A stretch of DNA of 16,385 nt from Acidobacteriota bacterium (GTDB taxonomy: Bacteria; Acidobacteriota; Terriglobia; Terriglobales; Acidobacteriaceae). The stretch spans positions 1-16,385 of the forward strand of contig JANXQR010000354.1 of NCBI GenBank assembly GCA_025353435.1, in the 5' to 3' direction. Shown here one piece after another: positions 1 through 6,829 of this stretch. The position numbers and the translations under genes were made by a program. The notes under the pieces were generated by a model, which saw nothing but the letters and a program-made list of their open reading frames with translations, was not told the origin of the DNA and did no database searches. Each line of letters opens with the position of its first letter. The stretch's first letter is position 1.

Positions 1-93
1 GTACTGCTGGATTCGACGAGCATGAGTCTTGAAGAAGCGGTGAAAGCTGCCGAGGAGATTGTGGCAGAGAGGCTTGCAGCGCACACTGGTTGA
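1..93 (+). CDS. cmk: Cytidylate kinase, C-terminal end (partial)
   Basis: An open frame enters from the left edge and stops at TGA 91-93, giving the last 30 residues of a protein. They contain VLLDSTSMSLEEAV followed by an amphipathic helix ending in ERLAAHTG. This matches the end of cytidylate kinases, for example the LDST.LS.E.V pattern at the C-terminus of E. coli Cmk. The family phosphorylates CMP and dCMP with ATP in the cytosol, in pyrimidine nucleotide salvage and supply. The location beside pyrR-pyrB-pyrC fits a pyrimidine role. Only the tail is visible, so the P-loop and substrate-binding residues cannot be checked. Another P-loop kinase with a similar tail is possible. Confidence 0.6.
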   Translation, partial: VLLDSTSMSLEEAVKAAEEIVAERLAAHTG

Positions 94-307
94 CCCCTGC
101 GGCAATTTAATTGGGCCTCACAATTTGGTCGAATCAACGGCGAGTCGCAGCCCGAGTCGATTCCTGATTGAATCTTTATGTGTCAACGTGCCACGATCAG
201 ATCATACTGGGAGCGGTATTTTTTAAATCCGTCATGTTGTGTTCCCCTGTCCCGCGATGGCTCCCAGCCGCGGGCGCAAATACTGACAAGTTCAACCGGG
301 AAAGACC

Positions 308-496
308 ATGGAAATACGCTGCAAAGATTGCGGTTCCACACAATTCCGTCGATCGCGCATTCGTTTTAACGATTTGCTCAGGCTTTTCTTGTTTCGATAC
401 CCCGTCCGCTGCTACTCCTGCTATGCACGCGCCTACGCTTCAGTGCTCGTTGCTTTTTCGAGTAACCGCAAGCCAATGAAGCGTGTAGCCAACTAA
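308..496 (+). CDS. Small CxxC zinc-ribbon-like protein, unknown function
   Basis: This encodes a 62-residue basic protein with two CxxC pairs, C5/C8 and C35/C38, which could hold one zinc ion as a short zinc ribbon. Between them is an Arg-rich and hydrophobic stretch, followed by the segment YPVRCYSCYAR. From memory, similar short proteins with a YPVRC..C..R motif recur in acidobacterial genomes without known function. The ATG is preceded by a GGGAAAG purine stretch at a reasonable distance. No signal peptide or confident membrane segment is seen. It lies between cmk and a second, longer zinc-ribbon protein, and may be a nucleic-acid-binding or assembly factor, but the sequence does not show which. 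The larger overlapping frames at 168-479 and 178-369 look less like proteins. Confidence 0.6.
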   Translation: MEIRCKDCGSTQFRRSRIRFNDLLRLFLFRYPVRCYSCYARAYASVLVAFSSNRKPMKRVAN

Positions 497-540
497 ACGC
501 TCGGCGCCTGGGAATATCCAGCTGGGGCATGCATTCGCGA

Positions 541-558
541 CTGGTGATTCTTCACCAG
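541..558 (+). terminator. Perfect 7-bp hairpin, possible weak terminator
   Basis: CTGGTGA at 541-547 pairs perfectly with TCACCAG at 552-558 around a TTCT loop. It lies 45 bases after the stop of the small CxxC gene and before the next gene. The following bases (ACTCTTCC) are only mildly T-rich, so an intrinsic terminator is possible but weak. It could also be an mRNA-stability hairpin. Confidence 0.3.
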
Positions 559-624
559 ACTCTTCCGGATGAAGCCAAGCGCGGTGAGTGGATTGCTGTG
601 CCTGGATGCCCTTCCTGAAAATAA

Positions 625-633
625 TGCTATAGG
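625..633 (+). promoter_or_regulatory. Possible extended -10 element before the zinc-ribbon membrane protein
   Basis: TGCTATAGG at 625-633 resembles an extended -10 element (TGnTATAAT). There is no good -35 hexamer 16-18 bases upstream. Transcription would begin near 640, only about five bases before the ATG at 645, where no Shine-Dalgarno sequence is visible. The transcript would therefore be nearly leaderless. Weak prediction. Confidence 0.25.
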
Positions 634-644
634 CTCGTAGACAG

Positions 645-1340
645 ATGGAAGTCACCTGCAATCGATGCCACCAGGTCGTCCCGACGGACAGTTGCTATTG
701 TCCTACGTGCGGGCTGCCGCAGATTGTCTACACCAGTGAAGACGGATCGGCTGCGGCCACTGGGGAACCCTCGACGGGTGCCGTGCGGGACGCCAGCACG
801 GTGGAGTGGAAGCCGGCGCTACGAGTGGCATTGATTGTGTCGGTGCCTGCCGCGGTGATCTGGCTGGTTTCGAGCGGTTCATCACCCCAAACGGCTATTC
901 TGAGCCCGTTATGGATGGCGGCGGCCGCTACCTGGGCAGTGACGCTCTATGCGCGTAAGCAGAGACCGGCGTGGATCACGATGGGCGCTGGGGCTCGCAT
1001 CGGGCTGGTAACGGGCATTCTGTCGGGGTGGTTTGCATTTATCGTTCTCAGCGCTGCGCTTTGGGCAGAGCGGTTTTTACTTGGGCAGAGCAAGCAACTC
1101 GACGAGCCAATGCTGGCGAAGGTGGGGGAGGCATCCCAACAGTTACAGCAAATGAGCCCCGACGCGCAGACACTGGCCGCGTGGAAATCGTTCACAGGAT
1201 GGCTTCTCACTGCTGATGGACGGGCTGGTTCTACTCTTATCGGGTTACTACTTCTAGAAATCGCACTGGTGGTATTTGCGACCGCCGGCGGCGCGATCGG
1301 CGCGCGGCTCATGGCCCGGAGCCGTCGGCCTGGGGCTTAA
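645..1340 (+). CDS. Zinc-ribbon membrane protein, unknown function
   Basis: This is a 231-residue protein. Residues 5-22 form a zinc ribbon (C5xxC8 and C19xxC22, CNRCHQ...CYCPTCG), followed by a short Ser/Thr/Gly-rich linker. Four hydrophobic segments come next, at about 59-77, 85-103, 117-141 and 197-223. The zinc ribbon therefore sits at the cytosolic end of a small integral membrane protein. The region at 142-195 between the third and fourth segments is polar and probably a loop. The last residues (ARSRRPGA) are basic. No enzyme motif is seen. Bacterial zinc-ribbon plus TM proteins are mostly uncharacterised. It lies upstream of pyrR with a 135-bp gap, so it is probably a separate transcription unit. 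The start has no clear Shine-Dalgarno sequence. Confidence 0.65.
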   Translation: MEVTCNRCHQVVPTDSCYCPTCGLPQIVYTSEDGSAAATGEPSTGAVRDASTVEWKPALRVALIVSVPAAVIWLVSSGSSPQTAILSPLWMAAAATWAVTLYARKQRPAWITMGAGARIGLVTGILSGWFAFIVLSAALWAERFLLGQSKQLDEPMLAKVGEASQQLQQMSPDAQTLAAWKSFTGWLLTADGRAGSTLIGLLLLEIALVVFATAGGAIGARLMARSRRPGA

Positions 1341-1437
1341 GGCTGGACTCGGGGCTGGGCATGTGCGCAACGGTCCGAGCTTGGCGGTTCATCCGCAACT
1401 CGGATGGGCGGCGTAACTTGCTCCTACCCCGCTCGTC

Positions 1438-1470
1438 CTCGTATGATCCGTCGAGAGACACGCGTCGAGA
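1438..1470 (+). promoter_or_regulatory. Candidate PyrR-responsive leader element
   Basis: The leader just before pyrR contains ATCCGTCGAGAGAC (about 1445-1458), resembling the conserved PyrR-binding loop known from Bacillus (core UCCNGNGAG), with one mismatch in that core. A short stem, CTCG 1438-1441 with CGAG 1452-1455, would enclose it. The octamer CGTCGAGA is repeated at 1449-1456 and 1463-1470, ending close to the pyrR ATG at 1476. PyrR proteins bind such RNA in pyr leaders, or hide the ribosome site in some species. The match is partial and may be chance. Confidence 0.25.
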
Positions 1471-1475
1471 AACCC

Positions 1476-2042
1476 ATGAGCGAATCTGAAATGAAGCATA
1501 CCTTGCGCACCAAGGGCAGGCTGATGTCCGCCTCAGAGATTGAGCGCACGCTGGTGCGCCTGGCGCACGAGATCGTGGAGAAGAGCAACGGCAGCGAGGG
1601 TATGGTGCTGGTGGGCATTAAACGGCGCGGAGTTCCCCTAGCCGACCGCCTGGCGAAGCTCATTTCGAACATTGAAAAGTGTCCCGTGGAGCGGGGAGTT
1701 CTCGACATCCAGTTTTATCGCGACGACCTTTCGACGGCGGACCTGCGACCCGTAGTGACGCCGGGTGCGATTGGCGCTGACATTGTGGGCAAGGACGTGA
1801 TCCTGTGCGATGACGTGCTTTACACGGGGCGAACGATTCGCGCGGCGCTCGACGCGCTGTTCGATCATGGCCGTCCGCGGCGCGTGCAGCTTGCCGTGTT
1901 GATCGACCGCGGACACCGCGAACTCCCCATTGAAGCTACGTATGTAGGCAAGCATGTGCCGACCAGCAGCCGCGAAATTATCGAGGTGAAGTTTCAAGAG
2001 ATCGACAACGACGAACAAGTGCTGTTGGTGGAGCGAGAGTAA
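1476..2042 (+). CDS. pyrR: PyrR bifunctional pyr regulator / uracil phosphoribosyltransferase
   Basis: This is a 188-residue type I phosphoribosyltransferase of the PyrR family, usual length about 180. The PRPP-binding loop is seen at residues 107-119 (VILCDDVLYTGRT), with the two acidic residues and TGRT expected for the family. Other family blocks are VGIKRRGVPLADRLA (46-60), DIQFYRDDLS (77-86) and VLIDRGHRELPI (141-152). PyrR senses UMP/UTP and binds pyr mRNA leaders. Many members also convert uracil and PRPP to UMP. I chose ATG 1476, preceded by a GAGAAA purine stretch, because the frame's upstream extension to 1404 (or 1443) has no family similarity. It is followed after 67 bases by pyrB and then pyrC, so it heads a pyr operon and probably controls it. 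Confidence 0.92.
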   Translation: MSESEMKHTLRTKGRLMSASEIERTLVRLAHEIVEKSNGSEGMVLVGIKRRGVPLADRLAKLISNIEKCPVERGVLDIQFYRDDLSTADLRPVVTPGAIGADIVGKDVILCDDVLYTGRTIRAALDALFDHGRPRRVQLAVLIDRGHRELPIEATYVGKHVPTSSREIIEVKFQEIDNDEQVLLVERE

Positions 2043-2109
2043 GAAAGGCTTTCAGCTGAAGGCTGCGAGCCGCAGAGTTAAACGATACGTTGGAAGCTAG
2101 AAGCTAATC

Positions 2110-3135
2110 ATGAGCCCGACCGCAAGTGCTGCACGTCGACCGTTCCATCCTCCGCAGTTAGCCCCATCGCCGTTTCCGTATCATCCAGGCTCGCTGCTCT
2201 CCATTCAAGACCTCACGCTTGAATCGCTGAATCATATTTTGACGCGTGCGACGGCGCTGACTAATCAGGATCCGCTGAAGCGCGATCGAATTCTCGCGAA
2301 GCGACGTGTGGCGCTGCTGTTCTATGAGTCGTCAACCCGCACGCGCACCAGCTTTGAGCTGGCGGCCAAGGCTCTGGGCTGCGATACGACGCTGGTTTCG
2401 AGTCTCTCGTCCAGCATTGAAAAGGGCGAGTCGCTGAAGGACACCGGGCTCACCATCCGCGCGCTCGGCGCGGAGGCAATCATCCTGCGGCACAACTCGT
2501 CAGGCGCGCCCTGGCTTCTGGAAGAGTGCACGCGCCTGCCGGTGCTGAATGCAGGCGATGGCATGCACGAACACCCGACGCAGGCACTGCTGGACCTGCG
2601 CACGATTTTGGCGCACGTGCGGCCGGGCGTCACGGAAGTGAACGCGGATACGCTTGCGGGCGTCACAGTGACGATTACCGGGGATATTCTGCATAGTCGC
2701 GTGGCGCGCTCCAACATGCTGCTGCTGCCACGACTGGGTGCGCATGTATTGCTGTGCGGTCCGAAGGAATTGCTGCCGGAGTTGGCCATAAGCGAGGGGC
2801 CGGGAGTGTCAATCGAAAGAGACTTTGAGGCGGCGCTGCGGAAGTCGCGGGTGGTGATGATGCTGCGCATTCAGGGAGAGAGGCTGGCAGGGCTGCAACT
2901 CGATCTTGAAGAATACAAGGCCAACTATCAGCTCACTGGAGACCGGCTGCGCAAGCTGGCACCGCAGGCAATTGTGATGCATCCGGGGCCGATCATTCGC
3001 GGGCTGGAACTGACGGCGGGGGTCGCGGATGGTGCGCAGTCGACGATATTGGAGCAGGTGAGCAACGGAGTTGCGATTCGCATGGCGGTTGTGGAGCGCG
3101 CGCTTACGGCGGGAATGAACGGGGGCCGAGCTTGA
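2110..3135 (+). CDS. pyrB: Aspartate carbamoyltransferase catalytic subunit
   Basis: PyrB condenses carbamoyl phosphate with L-aspartate to give carbamoyl-aspartate, the first committed step of pyrimidine synthesis, in the cytosol. The 341-residue product shows the carbamoyl-phosphate loop STRTR (75-79) in FYESSTRTRTSF. It also has GMHEHPTQALLD (151-162), the domain-joining block GDILHSRVARSN (191-202), LRIQGERL (252-259) and HPGPIIRG (291-298). In HPGPIIRG the usual N of HPGP.NRG is replaced by I. Relative to Bacillus PyrB there is a Pro-rich N-terminal extension of about 27 residues. The Shine-Dalgarno sequence before ATG 2110 is poor (GGAAG lies too far upstream), so the true start could be further in. 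The stop overlaps the pyrC start. No pyrI regulatory-chain gene is present. Confidence 0.95.
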   Translation: MSPTASAARRPFHPPQLAPSPFPYHPGSLLSIQDLTLESLNHILTRATALTNQDPLKRDRILAKRRVALLFYESSTRTRTSFELAAKALGCDTTLVSSLSSSIEKGESLKDTGLTIRALGAEAIILRHNSSGAPWLLEECTRLPVLNAGDGMHEHPTQALLDLRTILAHVRPGVTEVNADTLAGVTVTITGDILHSRVARSNMLLLPRLGAHVLLCGPKELLPELAISEGPGVSIERDFEAALRKSRVVMMLRIQGERLAGLQLDLEEYKANYQLTGDRLRKLAPQAIVMHPGPIIRGLELTAGVADGAQSTILEQVSNGVAIRMAVVERALTAGMNGGRA

Positions 3136-4442
3136 GTACGGTTGTCATTCGCAACGGTCACCTTGTTGATCCGGGCGCGGGCGTCGATGCGGTGAAGGAC
3201 ATTCTGTTTAAGGACAACCGCGTGGTAGAGATTGCCGCGCCGGGCAAGCTGAAGCTGCTGAATGGCGCAACGGATGTGAAGTCGCTTGATGCGACGGGAC
3301 TGATCGTTGCGCCGGGGTTGATCGATATTCACGTGCACCTGCGCGAGCCGGGCCAGGGATACAAGGAGACGATTGCGAGCGGAACGGCTGCTGCCGCTGC
3401 GGGCGGATTTACGGCGGTGGCGGCGATGCCGAACACAACGCCGGTGAATGATTCAGCGGAGATTACGCGCTGGATGCAGGCATCGGAACGCGGCGCGCAT
3501 GTGAGGGTGTTTCCGATTGCTGCGGCGACACGGGGATCGAAGGGCGAAAACATCAACGACTACGCCGCGCTGAAGGCTGCCGGCGCGGTGGCGGTGACGG
3601 ATGACGGGCATCCGATCCTGAAGGACTCGGTGATGCGGGAGACGCTGGCTGCCGCGGCGCGCGTGGGATTGAGCGTCATCCAGCACGCGGAAGACACGCG
3701 CCTGACGCAGGGCGCCAGCATGAACGCAGGGCCGATGGCATTCAAGCTGGGGCTGCGCGGGATGTCGACGGAAGCGGAGTCGGGAATTGTGGAACGCGAT
3801 ATTCGCCTGATAACGGAACTGCGCGATGCGCGCGCTCATTTGCATGTTGCGCACACGTCGACGGCCGCGGCGATTGCGGCGGTGCGGCAGGCACGCCGGA
3901 ATGGATTGCGGGTGACTTGCGAGGTGGCGCCGCATCACTTTCTGCTGACAGACGAGCACATTGGTTGCTACAACACCAACTTCAAGATGAATCCGCCTTT
4001 GCGTTCGGCGGCCGATCGCGACGCAATGATTGAGGCGATTCTTGACGGCGTGGTGGATGCGATTGCGACCGATCACGCGCCGCACGCCATGCACGAGAAA
4101 GAAGTGGAGTTCGAGAAGGCGCCAAATGGCATTACGGGTTTGGAAACGGCGCTAGGGCTTTGCATACGTTATTTGCATGGCGATTTGAAGATGCCGTTGG
4201 GGCGCGTGCTGAGCCTGTTGAGCGCGCAGCCTGCGGCGGTGCTGGGGCTGAAGGGCCGTGGGACGCTGGCAGTAGGAAGCTGTGCCGATGCGGTGATATT
4301 CGATCCCAAGGCGGAGTGGATCTATCGCGCGACGGAAGGGAAATCGAAAGCAAAGAACACGCCGTTTGATGGCTGGACGATGCAGGGCAAGGTCCGCTGG
4401 ACGATCTGCGAAGGCCACGTGGTGTATACGAACCCGGCCTGA
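3132..4442 (+). CDS. pyrC: Dihydroorotase (class I, zinc)
   Basis: PyrC cyclises carbamoyl-aspartate to dihydroorotate, the step after PyrB. The 436-residue amidohydrolase has the metal motif HVHLR (H67, H69, R71), an MPNTTP substrate segment (99-104), TDDG (156-159) for the bridging acid, and H185 in IQHAED. It also has H241 in VAHTST and the catalytic D314 in ATDHAPH. All expected metal and catalytic residues are present, so this is an active enzyme and not the inactive pseudo-DHO found beside pyrB in some bacteria. Translation starts at TTG 3132, inside the end of pyrB: TTGA contains both the start and the pyrB TGA stop. The four-base overlap implies translational coupling and equal amounts, consistent with the DHO-ATC complexes known for class I enzymes such as that of Aquifex. 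Confidence 0.95.
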   Translation: MSTVVIRNGHLVDPGAGVDAVKDILFKDNRVVEIAAPGKLKLLNGATDVKSLDATGLIVAPGLIDIHVHLREPGQGYKETIASGTAAAAAGGFTAVAAMPNTTPVNDSAEITRWMQASERGAHVRVFPIAAATRGSKGENINDYAALKAAGAVAVTDDGHPILKDSVMRETLAAAARVGLSVIQHAEDTRLTQGASMNAGPMAFKLGLRGMSTEAESGIVERDIRLITELRDARAHLHVAHTSTAAAIAAVRQARRNGLRVTCEVAPHHFLLTDEHIGCYNTNFKMNPPLRSAADRDAMIEAILDGVVDAIATDHAPHAMHEKEVEFEKAPNGITGLETALGLCIRYLHGDLKMPLGRVLSLLSAQPAAVLGLKGRGTLAVGSCADAVIFDPKAEWIYRATEGKSKAKNTPFDGWTMQGKVRWTICEGHVVYTNPA

Positions 4443-4652
4443 GTGCGGACCAGTTGCACCGAAATAGAAAGGCCTTGCACTTGTCTGGGTTGGTCCTTAA
4501 GCTGGGACCCGCATTATCAAAGGATCTCCGGCCGCGTCGCTGGAGACGAATCGCACCGACTCTCCTTTCTTCCCCGAACAAATTGCCTGCCGCGCGGCTA
4601 AGTGCGTCGATCGGATGCAACGGTTAGCGGCCTGAACCAGAAAGGAACCAGC

Positions 4653-5462
4653 ATGGCCATCCTTCCGTTTCTCTGCTCCGCGATTCCGCTTACTGCTAAC
4701 GGCCTGCAATCCGCCATGGATGCGCTCAACGTCGACGCCGCCACTTTGTGGGCGATGGTATTCGTGGAGACGCACGGCTGCGGATTCTTTCCCAGCCGGC
4801 GGCCGCAGATTCTTTACGAGCGGCACCTGTTCTCAAAGAGCACCGGGGGCCAATACGACGCGACAGCGTCTGACGTGAGCAACCCGATGGCGGGCGGCTA
4901 CGGACCGGGCGGAGACAACCAATACACGCGCCTGGCCCAGGCGTATGCGCTCGATGCAGATGCCGCGCTCGAATCGGCGTCGTGGGGACTGGGGCAGGTC
5001 CTCGGCCAGCATGCGCAGCACGTCGGCTACAGCTCGGTGAACGAGATGGTGACGGCGATGGCGGCGTCAGAAGATCAGCAACTGCAGGCAGTGGTGGGAT
5101 TCATCCAGTGGCAAAATCTGGGGAAGGCGTTGCAGCAGCAGAATTGGGCCGCATATGCACGCGCTTATAACGGGGTTGATTACGCCAAGAACCAGTACGA
5201 CACCAGGCTGAGCATGGCCTACAACCTCTTCAAGGACCCGTCGAAGCGGCCCGACCTTACGGTGCGTTCGGCGCAGATGCTGCTGTATCTGCTTGGCTAC
5301 GATCCACACGGCGTGGACGGGAGCATGGGCGCACACACACTGACGGCGCTGCATAATTTTCAGGCCGCTCAAGGTCAGATGCTGAGCACCGAGATTGATG
5401 ATGGCGTGGTGGCGATACTGACAGCCGCAACACCGGCGGCTGCAAATCTGTCGCTCGCCTAA
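4653..5462 (+). CDS. N-acetylmuramidase with C-terminal peptidoglycan-binding domain
   Basis: This is a 269-residue protein starting at ATG 4653 behind AAAGGA (4641-4646); the frame extends upstream to 4602 without family similarity. Residues about 20-190 match the phage-endolysin N-acetylmuramidase family (formerly DUF3380). Visible blocks are LWAMVFVETHGCGFF with E39 as the likely catalytic acid, ILYERHLF (53-60), and SASWGLGQVLG (108-118). Residues about 203-245 look like a PG-binding-1 domain (AQMLLYLLGY...VDG.MG..T..AL..FQ). The family cleaves the MurNAc-GlcNAc glycan bond of peptidoglycan. No signal peptide is seen, so export would need another route such as a holin, lysis or a secretion system. 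It stands alone, convergent with the permease gene, with no other phage genes nearby, so it may be domesticated. Confidence 0.85.
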   Translation: MAILPFLCSAIPLTANGLQSAMDALNVDAATLWAMVFVETHGCGFFPSRRPQILYERHLFSKSTGGQYDATASDVSNPMAGGYGPGGDNQYTRLAQAYALDADAALESASWGLGQVLGQHAQHVGYSSVNEMVTAMAASEDQQLQAVVGFIQWQNLGKALQQQNWAAYARAYNGVDYAKNQYDTRLSMAYNLFKDPSKRPDLTVRSAQMLLYLLGYDPHGVDGSMGAHTLTALHNFQAAQGQMLSTEIDDGVVAILTAATPAAANLSLA

Positions 5463-5468
5463 GGTTCA

Positions 5469-5485
5469 CCCGTTCGAAGAGCGGG
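5469..5485. terminator. Hairpin between convergent genes, possible bidirectional terminator
   Basis: CCCGTTC (5469-5475) pairs with GAGCGGG (5479-5485) with one G-T wobble around a GAA loop. It lies in the 32-base gap between the convergent muramidase and permease genes, where a shared terminator would be expected. There is no T-run on either side, so intrinsic termination is uncertain. Confidence 0.35.
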
Positions 5486-5494
5486 ACTGGGTGG

Positions 5495-6829
5495 TCAGAC
5501 TTCGGCGGTGGGTAGCGCGGTGTAGCGGCGGCGAAGGATATAGAGAAGGATTCCGGCGAGCGCCCAGCCGGTGCCTGCGAGCTTCGCCAGCGGACCGAGG
5601 CTGAACCAGAGAAGTGCGCACGTTGTGAAGCCGCCAATCGAGAGCAGGATGGGGAACCACTGAGTAAAGCGGCCATGGCGCCAGCCGCGGATCATGGATG
5701 CGAGGTTCACTCCCATGAAGGCGAGCAGCGCGCCGTAGTTGAGCAATTCCGTTCCGAGCTGATAACTGAAAACCAGGGCGCCCACCAGGCAGATGCCTCC
5801 AATCAGGACTACGTTGTTGCGCGGGATCCGGTTCTTCGGACTGAGAGCGGCGAAGAAGCGGCGCGGCAGCGCGCCATCCTGGCCCATGGCGTAAAGGAGT
5901 CGCGCGGCACCGAGTTGCGAAGCCATGCCGGAGCCGATGTTAGCCAGCAGCAGTGAGCTATTCACGATGAGGAAGAGGATGGGACCGCCCATGCGTCCGG
6001 AGACGTGGACGTAGGCGGTGTCGAGGTCGGGAAAGGCGAGACCGCGTGGCCACACGAGCTGCGCGACGTAGACTTCGACGCTCGCGAGCACACCGGTAAT
6101 GAAGCAGGTGAGCACGATGGCGCGCGGCACGCTGTTCGCGGGGTCCTTGGCTTCATCGGTGAGGGTGGAGATGCCGTCGAACCCAATGTAAGTGAGGACG
6201 GCGATCGAGGTGCCGCGGAGCAGGCCTGAAGTATTGAATGTTGCTGGATCGTAGAAGGGCGTCAGGAAGAACCCGGTTGTGGGGTGCTGGAGATGGAGAA
6301 GCCAGCGGACGGCAGCGACCAATACCACAAGAATGACGAGGCCAAGCGCTGCGGCCATTCCTGTATTAATGCGGGCAGAGGTTTCAACACCGTTGCAGTT
6401 GAGCAGCGTGAAGAAAACCGCGAAGAAAATAGCGAGTGTGAAGTATGGCACGCCGGGCAGGAAATTCATGACGGCGCGGCTGCACCAGATGGTGCAGATG
6501 AGCGGGTTTAATACGTAGTCCATAACCAGGCACCAGCCGGTGATGTAGCCGAGGCTTGGGTGGATCTCCTTGCCGACATATAAAAATGCGGAGCCGCCAC
6601 GGGGATAGACGCGCGCCATGCGGCCGTAGCTGATGGACGTGAATAGCATGGCCACCATGGCGAGGAGAATTGCGGTGACGACGTGGCCGCGCGCCTCGTT
6701 GTAGATGACGCCGAAGCTGGGCATAGGCGCGGTGGGCTGGATCAGGATGATGCCGTAGAGCACGAGGTCGCGGAAACGCAATGTGCGCTTGAGACCTGCC
6801 GGTTCGAGGGCTGGTTGAACGTCGGCCAT
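5495..6829 (-). CDS. APC-superfamily permease, PuuP-like (putative amine or amino-sugar importer)
   Basis: This is a 444-residue inner-membrane transporter with about 12 hydrophobic segments. Its pattern follows the amino acid-polyamine-organocation superfamily and especially E. coli PuuP. It has ISYGRMARVYPRGGSAFLYV (66-85), GYITGWCLVMDYVLNPL (94-110), the signature YIGFDGISTLTDEAKDP (214-230) then VPRA, and later SGMASQLGAARLLYAMGQDG with PRRFF. Known family members import amino acids or polyamines by proton or sodium symport. Its ATG (6827-6829) overlaps the TGA of the upstream GH2 gene by one base (TGATG), so the two are translationally coupled and the permease probably handles a product of that enzyme. 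Because the enzyme should release glucosamine, a primary amine, an amino-sugar substrate is a reasonable inference. An amino acid or polyamine substrate cannot be excluded. Confidence 0.8.
   Translation of the reverse strand: MADVQPALEPAGLKRTLRFRDLVLYGIILIQPTAPMPSFGVIYNEARGHVVTAILLAMVAMLFTSISYGRMARVYPRGGSAFLYVGKEIHPSLGYITGWCLVMDYVLNPLICTIWCSRAVMNFLPGVPYFTLAIFFAVFFTLLNCNGVETSARINTGMAAALGLVILVVLVAAVRWLLHLQHPTTGFFLTPFYDPATFNTSGLLRGTSIAVLTYIGFDGISTLTDEAKDPANSVPRAIVLTCFITGVLASVEVYVAQLVWPRGLAFPDLDTAYVHVSGRMGGPILFLIVNSSLLLANIGSGMASQLGAARLLYAMGQDGALPRRFFAALSPKNRIPRNNVVLIGGICLVGALVFSYQLGTELLNYGALLAFMGVNLASMIRGWRHGRFTQWFPILLSIGGFTTCALLWFSLGPLAKLAGTGWALAGILLYILRRRYTALPTAEV

Noticed and set aside
251..274. 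GC-rich hairpin CCCGC...GCGGG with an inner GGCT/AGCC pair
   Set aside because: It has a three-base bulge, no T-run, and lies in a GC-rich gap where such pairs are common.
2051..2060. Palindrome TTCAGCTGAA and the duplicated GAAGCTA between pyrR and pyrB
   Set aside because: Short and unsupported by a promoter or known regulator; probably chance in a 67-base intergenic stretch.
4447..4496. Inverted repeat GGACCA/TGGTCC after pyrC
   Set aside because: The arms are six bases with a loop of nearly 40 bases and no T-run, too weak to call a terminator.
4132..4620. A 162-codon frame on the - strand spanning the end of pyrC and the gap after it
   Set aside because: It is mostly antisense to pyrC, low-complexity Ser/Pro/Arg-rich, and has no family match by eye.
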